From: Mansonella perstans
Lineage: Eukaryota > Nematoda > Chromadorea > Rhabditida > Onchocercidae
Direction: 5' to 3'
DNA length: 64,000 nucleotides
NCBI GenBank assembly: GCA_037074765.1
Contig: JBAMDO010000579.1
Coordinates: 620,001 to 684,000, forward strand
Positions within the stretch are counted from its first letter, which is position 1; the number at the start of each line of letters is the position of its first letter. Below the pieces are notes generated by a model. That model was not told where the DNA came from. It searched no databases and saw only the letters and a program-made list of their open reading frames with translations. A program made the position numbers and the translations under genes. Below are positions 10,918 through 23,100 of the stretch, in pieces.

Positions 10918-13550
10918 TTTCCCGATTTGATACGATTTTAAATTGCGCTTCATTTATTTTACATATACGATAAAAAGTAACAATATGATTCATCGCTATT
11001 TCATATAAGTTCTGGGAAATGGACATACAATGGAGATAAAGTCTTAAGCAGTCTTAAGTATTACTAATTCTTTATGGAAATTCATTGCTGTAAAATTACA
11101 TTAATTTCAGTTTTTTAGTGTTTTTTCATGTGTAAAAGTTGATATGTTACTTAACTTGGATGGGATGGTGAACTATAGGGTGTTACAAAGTTATTGACCG
11201 ATTAGCATTGGTTTGCTTGATTTGCACCAGCTTGTCAGTTATATCACGATTGTAGATGGTAGCATAATATTTGAATATCGTTGGATTGGTCAAAGAAATG
11301 TTGTTTCAATTGAAATTGTTTATTGCCTAATGGAATGGGCAAGTTAACGAATGATGCACATCAACTATTTTTTTAGTTACGTATTCCACTTCCTTATGTG
11401 CTTTGTCTTCATTACCTCCTTAATCTCAACGTGGTATGGTCGTAGGCAAGGCAAAACAGTAATGCATACATTAAATTCTCATCATTGTATTCACCTGTTG
11501 TTCTGCAGGACGTGCCAAAAAATTTCAAAATTATTTTCTTTCCTCGAGGTCTCGATCCAATTTCTCAAGTATCTCGGTTTCAAAGATTTGCACAATTAAA
11601 CACCTACAAATGCATAATCTATATTCAAGTTGGGAACTGTTTTTTTTCAAAGAACCTAATATTAATGACCTGTATTGATAGCGATATGTTTTTTAAAAAA
11701 CAATTAATTAAGATAAAATAACAGTTAAAGACCATGAATTAATAATGTAGACCTTGGAAATTTATTCTGTGCATAGCAAACCCGGTATTCGACGAATCGC
11801 CAATATTGTTGTTTTGCGCTAAACCAATAATTTGTGTGAAGAGATTAGACTAAATATTCCCAGTAAATTAACCTGTCCTGGAAGAGATGCTCATATAATG
11901 ATTGAAACAAAATAATTAACGTTGCAGATTTTTTTTATAAATGGGAAATAAGATCATATTATGGTGCAAAATTGTTGGAAGTCTAAAGGATTAAGGAAAA
12001 AGTTTACAATTTTTTGGTACTCTTAATATAATAATAGTATTATATCTCGTAAACTTTATTACCAGCTATGAAAAAGCTGGTTCGGATTCATGGTCAGATA
12101 CATCAAACGGTAGTTTCACCAGCCCGATTTCTTATAATTGTCATACTACATTAATGTCTAAGTGATTTTAAATATTAAATTAACATGAGTAATTTTAATG
12201 AAAATTAAAAAAAATGAAGAGGTTGGTCAGGTTAATTTCATGGAAGGCTAACTGCAATAAGTTCTAAATCAACAAATACCTTGACTATGTACCGTGTTCA
12301 CATCTCATTCAAATTTTTTTATGATTTGGAATTTCTTAACTAGTTTTTCTCTATATTAATTGAAATTTAAAAAAGAATTAATACTATAGAATTACGTTTA
12401 GAACATGAAAACTTTATTAAACTGAAGTTTAGTATAGTTTAAAGTGAAGATTAAAATCTCAGCAAACGAGTATGTAGATATATAAGATAAAATAGGAAGA
12501 TTCAGCTTGTTCCAAAAATGCTATCATTGCATTTCGTTTTTTAGTGATAGTGCTGTAAGAAGAGTAATGATATTATTTAAATTGTAAATGATAGTGTGAA
12601 ATGTTGAGGGGAATCGAAACAACATAAGCAAGAAAAATTTTAATTAGAAATTTGAATATACAGTGGCTATCCTGAGAAATTGTGTTGGATAATCATTCTA
12701 TCGAAACCCTATAAAACAGAAATGCTTGAACATTTTCCATGGAATTAAATGGACAAAGTTGAGATCAATAAAGAATGCTTTTGAAAAAATTTAATTATGA
12801 CCCAATCATTCAAAACATCTATCATATTTCGTTTATTATTATGACACGGAATGAGTTTGATTGTAATTGCTACTATACTACCGCTAATGAGATGATATGT
12901 CATCATTTACACTATTTTCATTGAATAAATATTTAGTTATGCATGAATTGAAAAAATTTCCGGAAGCATATGCAAATATTGATTGTAAATTAAGCACAGT
13001 TAATTATTCTTACATGAAACAGCATTTCGAGCTTAGGTAAAAAGTTCGATCAGAAAACTAAAATATCAATGTGTACTCATAATTCATTTCTTATTACCAA
13101 TTCAAATCACTACGATGTCTGCCATTTCAGTTCAATTCATTTCGATTCAGTGCGCTTTACAATGATAAATCTTCATTTAAACTGCATAAGATATTTTTTA
13201 TAATTTGCCCATTATTAGTAGATAGATGAACCTGAGGTGATCAAAATAGGAAAGCATGAGATAGACAATGGTAGTGCGATGATGTTATCCATGGCGGTTT
13301 TATCATTATCATCCTCTTAAGAACAGGAGAAATTTTTATCATTTGTTATTACCTTTAAGAATACAGTTTGAGTTCTTTAGCTTTTGTGAAATATTTCAAG
13401 CAGTTTACATGGTAACCTGATCTTTGAGCTTATAATCCCATCTTTCAATTAAATTAAGTTTTCAATTAATGGGATCGGTAAATGAAGAAGTTGAATGTGT
13501 TTGCATATTGTAGAGATTTAATGATATATTCGTAGTTATTACTCTGTTTT
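10918..13550. other. Intergenic region between COG3 and the cyclin gene
   Basis: About 2.6 kb, very AT-rich. A 78-codon open frame at 11485-11721 follows an acceptor-like TTCTGCAG, but I recognise nothing in it and it has no partner exons. Nothing else coding was seen on either strand. Confidence 0.55.
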
Positions 13551-13552
13551 AG
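13551..13552 (+). promoter_or_regulatory. Probable trans-splice acceptor for the cyclin gene
   Basis: CTGTTTTAG ends 8 bases before the ATG at 13561. No donor or coding exon is seen upstream, as expected for spliced-leader addition. Confidence 0.55.
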
Positions 13553-13560
13553 ATTAAATT

Positions 13561-16500
13561 ATGTATGGTGGATTGAAGAGAAGATCTTTCAGAACAAGAC
13601 ACGATTCTGGACCACCTCCTAAACACCGCCGTATTACAGAAGAAAGTCAGTTTTAAAATCATTTTTTACTCTTTACATCCAGCTTTTGGATTTATACTCT
13701 AAACATTCAATTTTAGATTGCCGTAGTGCGAAAATAATTGAAAATGAACGCAGGTTGGTTTGCTTGATATCGTTTAAACTTGTATACCATACATGAAGGT
13801 ATAATCTTAAAAGTTATGAGATATTCACAGATGTTAGCATTAAAATACTTTACTTTATCAGTCAAATATTAATACTACTATCATCATTTATTTCATGTGT
13901 TCGAACAAATAAAATTTAATTCAGGGATTTAGTTCCTAAAGATTAAATCTTCTTCAAAAAGTTTGTCTAATTAGACATATTTATTTTTTTGATAAAATAG
14001 TTTTGCAAATAAAAGAATTGAAGTTATACTCAGAAGTATTGTATTCAGGTTGCGTGAAAATCCAGAATCTCCTCATCAATCCTGCTCTAATGCACCATCT
14101 ATTGACATCTATGACCATCCATCGAACTTCCTCAGTTGCAATAGTCTTGGTTCACCAAAACAGGTCACATTTATAATTTGCGCAACGTTGCTTTTTTAAA
14201 ACATTTTATAGAAAATTCAAGAAGGAATAGGTTAACTCGTGAAAATACATAAATTTCAGGTTTGGCACAACCTTTGCGCTAAGAAATGTGAGAGAACGAA
14301 AACTGACAGTACTCATTTCCGACCTTTCGTACTTCTAATAATGATGCAGGCAATAGCTTTCATACACTTACATAAGGAGAAATAAAATGATTTATGAAAT
14401 GACTGCTGATGAAATTGTATGGCATAACTTATAAACCGAAAAGAATTTAAAAGTCTAAAAGTACAATTTTTAGTTTTGTGAACTTATGAAATATCGTCGC
14501 GAAACATACCATCGTGCATTGGATATTTTCGATCGTATAATGACTGTGCATGACTATAGAGACCCTGATAACAGAGGACGCACAATTCTTAAGGCAGTCT
14601 TCATCGCTTTCACGGCTTCTAAACTAGAGGTTAGTTTTTTCCAAATTTAGTTTGCCCAGAATTTTGATCTAAACGTTGCTTTTGTCTCAATCTTTTGATT
14701 TGGAACCAAACTACTTGAAATCCTTGAAATTATAAGTCCAAGATTTTAAAAAAGATTTTTTTTTATTTTTTAAAAAAATTTTTTTAACAATGATATCATA
14801 GCCTCCAGCGTTGTTTTTTCTCGTCATTAACAATTCATGCTGATGAATTATTAGAAAGGAAAGAAGACGTGAATGGTGAAAACCGAGAATTCCAAATTTT
14901 TTTTTTTCCAAAAAAAAATATATACTGAGGAAAGAACAATTTGGCATAGAATAATCGGCAAAGTGTAGAATGTAAAAACAATATTCTGAAATGAGTGCTT
15001 CAATGAAATAACATCTAAATAACTCAGGAAGGGCGAAAAAACCATTGGACGGTTATAAAGAAATACCTGCGCGAAGTTTGTCCCTTCAATATCCCACCAA
15101 GAGAAACTATATTCGAATTGGAAGTGGGAATAATTACCGTATGAAAATTTTCATGTTCCATAGCTCCGAAGTAGATTAGCACTTATAACACGAATCTTTC
15201 TTGTTGCTTTATAAAGAAATGAATCAAAAATTCAAAGCTGACCATATCTCTGATCTTTGCAAATCACAAGAAACAACAGCTAATCTTACAATGTCAATTT
15301 TAGAGTCTCAACTGGTCATTAAGAACTATAACTGCCTTAGAATGGGCTAAAATATTTATACATATGGCGCGAGTTTACACCATATATAAGCGAATCGGTA
15401 ACCTGTCTTTGGCACATCTGTCAACACCAACTAAAAAACGAACGAGAATAAAGCAAGCAATATCTGATGATGTAGAAGTGGACTGCTTTACATGGGCACA
15501 ATTGGATGACCTCATGATAGGCGAACCATCACAAGACGTGGATACTCGAACTGCAGTCGCACAGGTTATTTTATGTGTTTTAAATTAAATAGAACCACCG
15601 AATACTCAGTGCTGTGATCACATTCGTCAACGAAAAACAGTTTCAGGTGACTGAATTCCTTTTAAAATATGAAGTGTCAAGTCTTTTGCTGTCCAGTGAT
15701 TTATATTTGTTTAGAAAGACTTTCGTTTAAAGAACCAAAGTGGTTATTTATTCATTATTTTTTTATTACAATTAAAAATCTTATATAGTAATGAATTTAA
15801 TAATTCAAACGAAATCAAATTTATATTTATTTTTAGATTCTGGATCTCTGTTTAATGGATCGTTACAGTTTTAATTTCACATACCGTCAACTTGGAGCAG
15901 CAGCTTGTATTTCAGTGTTCGGTCTGAATTATGAAATAGCGTTAAGGATTACAGGTGATTTTTGGATCAAAATTTTGGATCGTATCTTATTCAATAACAT
16001 TAAATTTATATAAGATTTAAAATACCAGTCTTCAGGAAAATTTTTGCCGATTGATATTTCCGCCGTTGATTTATGTGATTATTAATTATTTTTTGTGGAA
16101 GTTCTGTAAAAAGAGCTTTTTTCCGAAGTAAAATAATTTCAGGCTTTAAAAAGAAAGATTTATGTAAGGCAGTTGAGTTCGTAAATTCATATCGACGAAT
16201 CTACTCGAAGTATTCTCACGAAGAGGATATGTATTTAGCATTTATTCGTGATGCTGATGAACAGGATCCTTTCGTAGAGTCAGATGAAGAGGAAATTGAG
16301 GTGGTAGAAATCCAAGATACGACACCTAGTCCTCCAGAATCGACACAAGTCTTTACAGATGAGCCAGGAAGATTTGCAATTAAATTCCCGTCTCTACAGC
16401 TCTATCGAGAAGTATCGTATACTGATGGAACTCACAAAATATCAAAAATCATCGATGAAACGCAGATGAATATCGTAGAGAGATCGAAGACCCCACTCGA

Positions 16501-18006
16501 ATTTAAGAAAGAACCGAGAATATTATTGTCTGGCACAGAAATGTCTGGCGCAGAAGTATCTGACATAGAAGTGTCACTGTTGGAAATGAATGTCAATTCT
16601 CCTAGTTTTCTTGAGGTTAATATACCAAAACAGAAGAGACTAAGAATTTTGTCACCTATAATTGAAAGTGAAGAAAGAATTAGCCAATCCGTTGACACTG
16701 GTTCAATCACGACAGAAGAATTTCCCAGCACTTCATCAGTAAAAACACGAACAAATCTTTCTCGGGTACAATGTTTCCACAGATAACATTAACTTCTCTA
16801 ATGAAAAACAAAAAAAATTTAATGTTAGTTAGATGCAGTTGATATGCTCAGAATCGCCTTGCAACTTTTGATTTGATAGATTTGATGATTCAAAATTTCA
16901 CACTATCTGAATGAAATGTTATCTTTTCAATAATAAACTTTAGATATCACTAACCATAGGCTTACATACTATATTGAGGGATTAATTAGAACTCACTTCT
17001 AATAAGTCTGTCATTCGTCATTGATTTTATACAGCAATTCGATTTTGGAATATAATATTGTTATAAATGACAGCCAAATATTAAGTTGACAAAACTTGGC
17101 TAAATTCTCAAGATCATTTTTTTGCAGAAGCCTGAACTTAAACCTGGATGTTACAAGCACGTAATATTAGGTAAAAGTCGCAAATTTGTGGCGGTGTTTG
17201 AAATTGAACGTGAAATACCGAGAATAATTACCGATATAACGCAGCTACAGCGAATGATATATGAGCTTACATATGAAAGAGCTGAAGGAAAGACAGAAAT
17301 AAAGTTATATCTAGGAAAAGTTGATAGACAAGGAAACAAGAAAATATGCCGTGAGATTCATGTTCCTCATCCGGTTGAACTATCGGAAAAGCAAATGAAA
17401 CGATTCTGTACACAGGCTTTCCCTCTTGATGTAATGATAACGGTTAGAACAAATTTCTTGAAATAATTACTTCTAAATCATAAGTTAGATGATCATTATG
17501 TTACCTTACATGTTTAATTTCATTTAATTACATAGTATATTATTGATAATAAAAAATACTTTCGCTTTCTTTATTTTTACATAACTTTGTCTATATCAAA
17601 AAAGAAATTGATATAATAGACTTTTTCGATAATTCTATACTTAATATTCAACTAATACGTGAAAGTTAAAAGTATTGATGATAAGCCAAGAGAATTTTTT
17701 TTTTTTTTCTTAATACTGAAATTTTTTTTTTTTTTTCCTTAATACTTTTTCTTAATACTGAAATCTAAATATCATTAGAACAAGTAATCCTTAAATTTTG
17801 CTCATTATAACTATTGTAATTATTGTAACATAATCACTTCTTTTTTTTCTATTCATTTTTTATCATTTCAGCAAATCATTGTAATGCGTTTACAACAATT
17901 TTGGATTGCATGTGAACAGCGTGAACCATGTAAACGTCGACGTTCTAATCCAATATGGCAGAAAAAGCATATATATGAAAATGAGGAAAGAAGAAAGTCC
18001 ATATAA
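13561..18006 (+). CDS. Divergent cyclin E-like G1/S cyclin with an unusual C-terminal extension
   Basis: Regulatory subunit expected to activate a CDK2-type kinase at S-phase entry. Exons: 13561-13645, 13717-13753, 14049-14163, 14260-14349, 14474-14629, 15028-15138 (or from 15061), 15304-15564, 15837-15954, 16143-16765, 17128-17442, 17872-18006; about 681 residues. The cyclin box begins with VWHNLC, aligns without gaps through CELMKYRRETYHRALDIFDR, and keeps the helix-3 lysine (SKLE) and helix-5 glutamate (ETIFELE) that bind the CDK. The second fold continues with ILDLCLMDRYSFNFTYRQLGAAA. Odd points: the MRAIL docking patch reads FRPFV and the usual DW pair reads IM; about 45 extra residues sit before the second fold; intron 4 needs a GC donor. 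An acidic tail contains TTPSPPES near residue 385, a possible phosphodegron. The last two exons encode about 150 residues I do not recognise. Without them the ninth exon would stop at 16786. Confidence 0.8.
14350..14473 (+). other. Apparent GC-AG intron in the cyclin gene
   Basis: The exon ends ATGATGCAG and the intron begins GCAATA. Using it keeps frame and gives a gap-free match across the first cyclin helix. The nearest GT (14322, within TTCGTACTT) would delete conserved residues, and reading through reaches a stop. Confidence 0.7.
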
Positions 18007-18317
18007 TTTCAAGATTTATTGAATCTTTTGAATGAAATTAAGCTAAATGATTTGTGAAAAGTATCAAACAATTTTAGTGATAAAACTTTTTTTAATCAAA
18101 ATATGATATGATCGAGAGGATAGATCCTGAAAATGGCTAATTGAAAAGTAAAATTAGCGCTAGTATTGTGATTTGTACATGTTGCCAAATTATCATGTAA
18201 CATTCCATCTTTCAAATATGTTGACTTTTCTCATTTTTATCCAACATAATTCGAATATTTCTATACTTTACACATATATTTGCAACTACTTTACTTATAT
18301 ACTATACAATTCATTTC

Positions 18318-18323
18318 AATAAA
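18318..18323 (+). other. Candidate polyadenylation signal of the cyclin gene
   Basis: AATAAA about 310 bases after the stop codon at 18006, on the coding strand. This suggests a 3' UTR of roughly 330 bases, ending before the A-tract at 18383. Confidence 0.4.
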
Positions 18324-18449
18324 TATTATTGACATAATTTACACAATGTTTTTTTGCACTTAAACATATCTTATACCGCTGTAAAAAAAAAAAAAAAAAA
18401 AAAACTGCGATACAACCATTCGCATAGTATCTATAGATTAGCTGAATCC

Positions 18450-18560
18450 AATCGAGCTGCAATAGATGGTTGCGTTACACGAATAACAGCGTAAACAGCG
18501 ATGACGTGCGCGTGGGACATTAAGACTTGTTTGAGAATGCGCAGTATACGTTTACGTTGT
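18450..18560 (+). promoter_or_regulatory. Candidate promoter island upstream of the zinc-finger gene
   Basis: A CpG-containing, GC-richer patch within AT-rich flanks. It holds TGACGTGCGCG at 18502-18512 (CRE/ATF-like core) and TGCGCAG at 18538-18544 (NRF1-like half-site). If it is the promoter, a 5' non-coding exon or long leader lies before the ATG at 20163. The evidence is composition and motifs only. Confidence 0.25.
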
Positions 18561-19011
18561 GGTTTCATCCGTGGTTATTATTCTGAAAGTTTCGCTATCT
18601 TTGATTATTTCATTTGCATGAAATAGACAATAACTTCATTTTGCTCAATAAGAAAGTATTCAGGAAATTGTTAATGTTATTCCGATAAATATCACAAATG
18701 ATAGGACGACCGTAACAGTATGCTTTTTTCTCGTAATTTTATCATTTCAGTTGAAATTGAGCTTAGCTAGTTTAATTTTTGTTTATTTGTTAATTAATCA
18801 ATTAACAATTAGAGATTTTATTTACTGTTATTCTGGGATTAAACAAAATTTCTGGGAACAAAGTTTCTGAATTTTGGGATTAAATAAAGTTAGGATGGTT
18901 GTTGTAGCAAAAAGTTTTTAGTGATTACTGTCACTTGTGAATGTCAACTTGGACATTTTATTGCCATTATTAACAGAATAGCATGAAAGCTATGATGAAT
19001 CTTTTTGTTTC

Positions 19012-19125
19012 TGATTATTTCTGAGATTGCAATTTACCTGGTCACTTTTTGATTATTTCTGAGATTGCAATTTACCTGGTCACTTTTTGATTATTTCTGA
19101 GATTGCAATTTACTTGGTCACTTTT
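19012..19125 (+). repeat. Tandem repeat, 38-base unit, 3 copies
   Basis: Three nearly identical units starting TGATTATTTCTGAGATTGCA and ending TGGTCACTTTT. Only one or two differences separate the copies, so the expansion is recent. Confidence 0.85.
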
Positions 19126-19621
19126 TTCCTTTGATTTACTCTTTTGTTGAGATTTAAAAACATATGATTAGGATATAAAAGAAGGTATATTAGTAATGTA
19201 AATGATTTTTAAGGATGAATTTTACACAATTTAATTCAGAATATTTAAGGACAAATATGCTTTTAGTTGACTCTATTTGCCATATTCAGGAAAGTTCACA
19301 TGATTGTGAAGGGTGGAAAGCGAGCGGCGGAAAGTGAGGAAAGTTCATTTTTTGAATTCTGAAATGTCTATGTAAAGAGATAAGAACGTTTACAGATAAA
19401 AAAAAATTACCAGAAAAATAAGATGATAGCTTCTTTGATTTGATAATTTAACTGAGATGAAAATAAGAGAATATTTTGAATGTACATATAAACTGTAAAA
19501 AAGATTAAAACATGGAATAATTAAAGCCATAAATGTACAAATAGACTTTATCTGTTATTGACATTTTTTTTAAATTTCAATTTCTTGTCTAAAATTATTT
19601 GATTATGTTGATTTGGTTCAT

Positions 19622-19732
19622 ATTTTAATGAGTGGGAAAAAAATTTTAATGAGTGGAAAAAAAAAGAATTTTAATGAGTGGGAAAAAAATTTTAATGAGT
19701 GGAAAATTTTTTAATGAGTGGAAAAATTTTGC
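19622..19732 (+). repeat. Irregular A-rich repeat, 5 copies of TTTTAATGAGTGG
   Basis: Five copies of TTTTAATGAGTG(G)GAAAA separated by A or T runs of different length, as expected of slippage. Confidence 0.75.
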
Positions 19733-19812
19733 CATTAAAGTTATTTTGATATTTATTGAATGCAAGTTTGAAGGTGTGAATTAGATGCATCTACTGAAAT
19801 TAATAACATCGA

Positions 19813-19892
19813 TTGCTTCAAATTCTGTAATATGCATGAATTTTAACATTGGTTGCTTCAAATTCTATAATATGCATGAATTTTAACATTGT
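19813..19892 (+). repeat. Tandem repeat, 40-base unit, 2 copies
   Basis: Two adjacent copies of a unit starting TTGCTTCAAATTCTRTAATA and ending TTTTAACATTG, differing at one internal base and the last base. Confidence 0.85.
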
Positions 19893-20162
19893 TTATTGCG
19901 CAGAATAATCCATAACATTGTTATTGGAATTTCCAAATCGAATTTTTTATTATTGGTATTGGTATGTTGTACAATATTAATGGATAGTTTTCGAGCGTTC
20001 ATTTTTGTGTTTTTATAAATTATGTGAAAATTTTACCTCGTTAGCTGATGTATTTCCTCATCTTTTTAGCATTATTCAATTCCAGTAATTTTTTTAGTGT
20101 TGTGAACCATATATTAGAAACATATGTTGAACCGAATGGGTATAAAATGGTTTTAATTATCA

Positions 20163-23100
20163 ATGAGTGAAAGGAAGATGGGTGACTCGTACGATGAAGA
20201 TGAGGGTCGTTTGATGATAGATGATGCTATTTTGGATAGCACTCATTCATCCCAAACGGGTTGCGCGGAAACATCCTCTAAAACAACCACTTATGAAAAA
20301 GCAGTTGAATTAACACCAAATTCTGAAGATGGTAAATTCTTATTAAAGTTGTTGCTTACATTACAATAAAAGTTCTTTTTTCTATAATACTAACCCGTTT
20401 TGTTTCAAGTAATTGGTCAAAGTTATAGGCGTGGAGAGTCATCCGGTTGATCCAGAACCGAAACCGAATTTTTATTGTGAAAGTGGAGTTTCAAAAGTAG
20501 TTCAAGCTGTTCAACGGGATGATCGGCTGAAAATGACTATAAAGCGGACTCAAAGCCCAGTCAGCAATGTTGGACAATTTTCGTACATGGGAGAAAAACG
20601 TAGTGATGGTATGTTTCTTTGGGACATTCAGTGTTTTTTAATTTTGTAGGTGTTTAGGTGCTTATTATTTATCTATTTAAGATATTAGTTTTGTCTCTCC
20701 TATTGAAAGTAACGTATAAATGCATCAGTGGATTTCAGAAAAGTACTGTGAATTATTTACTATACATATTTTTATGTTTGCAGCGCTAATGTGGGATATT
20801 TTGCAAATTTTAAGCGCCTTTAAATTATTGAAATTCTGTAGAATCAAAACGAAGTGAGGATATATCTAAAGAAGAGGGAGAAATCGATGATGAAGAAGAA
20901 ACGGGTCACAGTTTACATGCGCAGTCAACTGCTGTAAACATTCACCATCCAGCTAATTGGTATCGTTCTTTTTTTCTTTGATACACAGATTACTGTATTA
21001 ATTTAATTATTGAATTCGTTTTTTATTGTTCACAAACCTCATTTATACTGCGGCTGTTTATTATCGGCATGCAGCTCTCATGTCCTCTATCGAAAGTGCT
21101 GTGAGAGCATTAACTGCAAATTATCCGAAAGCTGTTTTTTTTTTGAAATTTCAGTAAGTTATCCGAACAAGACTTCAATTCAAGGAAATATTAAGCTTTC
21201 CCACAATTTATTGAAAAAAAACTCTGCAATACTAGATAATATAGTTTTGCTCGACTAATTTTGAATACCCGAAAATAATCTTTGGCACTTGCTGAAATAC
21301 ATGAATGCTGTTTTGCCGTAAAAGAGGATTTTTAAAAGTACTGGTTCATTTTATTATTGAATCTATTAACTTAATAAGGAAAAAATGGTCGTTTACTATG
21401 CATCCATGTGTGCGTATATTTGAGGCCTGGATATCAGGGCACTGGTTTTGAAGCAGGATCTATTGGCATAAACAAATTTCGTCACGGTGGGCAGCAACAG
21501 TTTGAGCATCATGCTTTGTACAGCACATCGCATTCTAGCACTCGTCAACTAGCGGTCAATATTTCTGTATCTTCGAACGTAACTTCTCCAGGTAATTAAC
21601 TTATTATTGTTTTTTGATTTGTCACTTCGTTTGTTTTTCGCTATTTGTATTGGTTCTTCTGATCGAATTTCTTGAATTACACCATGTAATTATATTTGTA
21701 AATATGTTAGGAACACTGCTCTTCAGTGTATTTTCCATAGGAAACAATTTTACGCGCAATGAAATTGCATAAAATACTATCTGAAAACTTCTAATTTAAA
21801 TCACAGTTTCAAAAATTTATCAAAAGTCCTCCATTATTTTAATATGAAAAATTTTCTTTAATTATGGGAAGTTTTCTAGGACCAGCAAATGTGACAAGTT
21901 CAGTGACAGTTGAAGAACACAATTCTCATGTTCTCCCTACGTCTTATGCACCGCAAACACAAACTTCTACTAGTGTATGTCTTGAACTTACTGAAAATTA
22001 GATTTAAGCGACTTCATATTTCAATTGAGCTAGAATGTTTCATTTATAATGTATTAGGGACAGAGGTTTCAGATTCTGTATAATCACAAAATTTTCAAGT
22101 GTTGAGAAAACTAGACATCACACAATGTCATTTTCATAGATCAAGAAGAAAGTGCAGTTCAGTTTGAATCACATTTATTGAGGCCCAACTTCGAAGATTA
22201 TCACATTTAAGGAATTATGTAACATTTCAGTTCTGAGGAATTACTAAGTTTCATATGTTGCATTATGTCAGTAATCATTAATAGGAAATATCAGTATTTT
22301 CAGATACTAATAAATTTTTCCTTTTGTTTTTTTTGTATCATGGCAAAATTTTGGAGATGTTCTATGAATGGAACCACTTCAAACTGCACTTTATTATTCT
22401 CTTAGTGTTATTTTCACGCTTGTGTTACTATGTCTATATCTATCTACGATTCTTTGATAGCAGAGTAGTCAAAAATTTAGTTGAAGGAGGCACAATTTGG
22501 TGAAGACTCTGCAGATTTGGATGAGGAGAATACTACTGCAATTGGTATTAGCTTGAAAAATACAAGGTTAATGTTTCATATTCTTTATAATTTCACAATA
22601 TTTAATAAAAGTTTCACACACCTCGTCTTCTGTTATCAGTAGTGTCAGCAATCTAAAGGTGATATAGTTTCAAATCTTGAGTCTAATTTTTCATTCTGAT
22701 AAGAGACGATATAGTTTCTAATTCCTTATCTTTGTCACAGTTTTATACGGAATGGTGTATTTTGATGCCATGCGAATAGGTTTATTTTGTTCTCAGAGTG
22801 TTCCATTTGGCAGCGCAGGGAGAATGGCTGCAATAAAAATAAGTTGAAAATTAAAAATTAAAAAAATTAAACACAAAAAAGTATGTCATTTCTCTTATAC
22901 GCTTGCACATGTCGTAATCTATAAATAATATGATAGATTTTATTCAAGTATTGGATATAATAAAAAAGCGGATGGAAACTATTATTTGAGTTTCACCCAT
23001 ATTATTTTTAGATTCTTCTCTAGCTCGGAACCTAAAACCCTTATCAGAAATATGTAATAACTTGTACAAGAAGTGGGATTAGTATAAGAGTGATGATGTT

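Larger units (their letters stand above)
18007..20162. other. Intergenic region between the cyclin and zinc-finger genes
   Basis: No coding signal. It contains a probable polyadenylation signal at 18318-18323, a run of 22 A at 18383-18404, a GC-richer island near 18450-18560, then three different tandem repeats between 19012 and 19892. Confidence 0.65.

Noticed and set aside
10465..10953. 162-codon open frame on the minus strand
   Set aside because: It is antisense to the last COG3 exons and crosses their introns; its sequence has no family features and the plus-strand coding signal is decisive.
11485..11721. Possible small gene after COG3
   Set aside because: An acceptor-like site precedes it, but there are no partner exons, no recognised motif and the 3' half is low-complexity.
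13561..18006. Cyclin A, B or D identity
   Set aside because: The VW start of the box followed by CAKK, and the RRETYHRALDIFDR and ILDLCLMD blocks, match cyclin E best. The box lies early, without a destruction box upstream.
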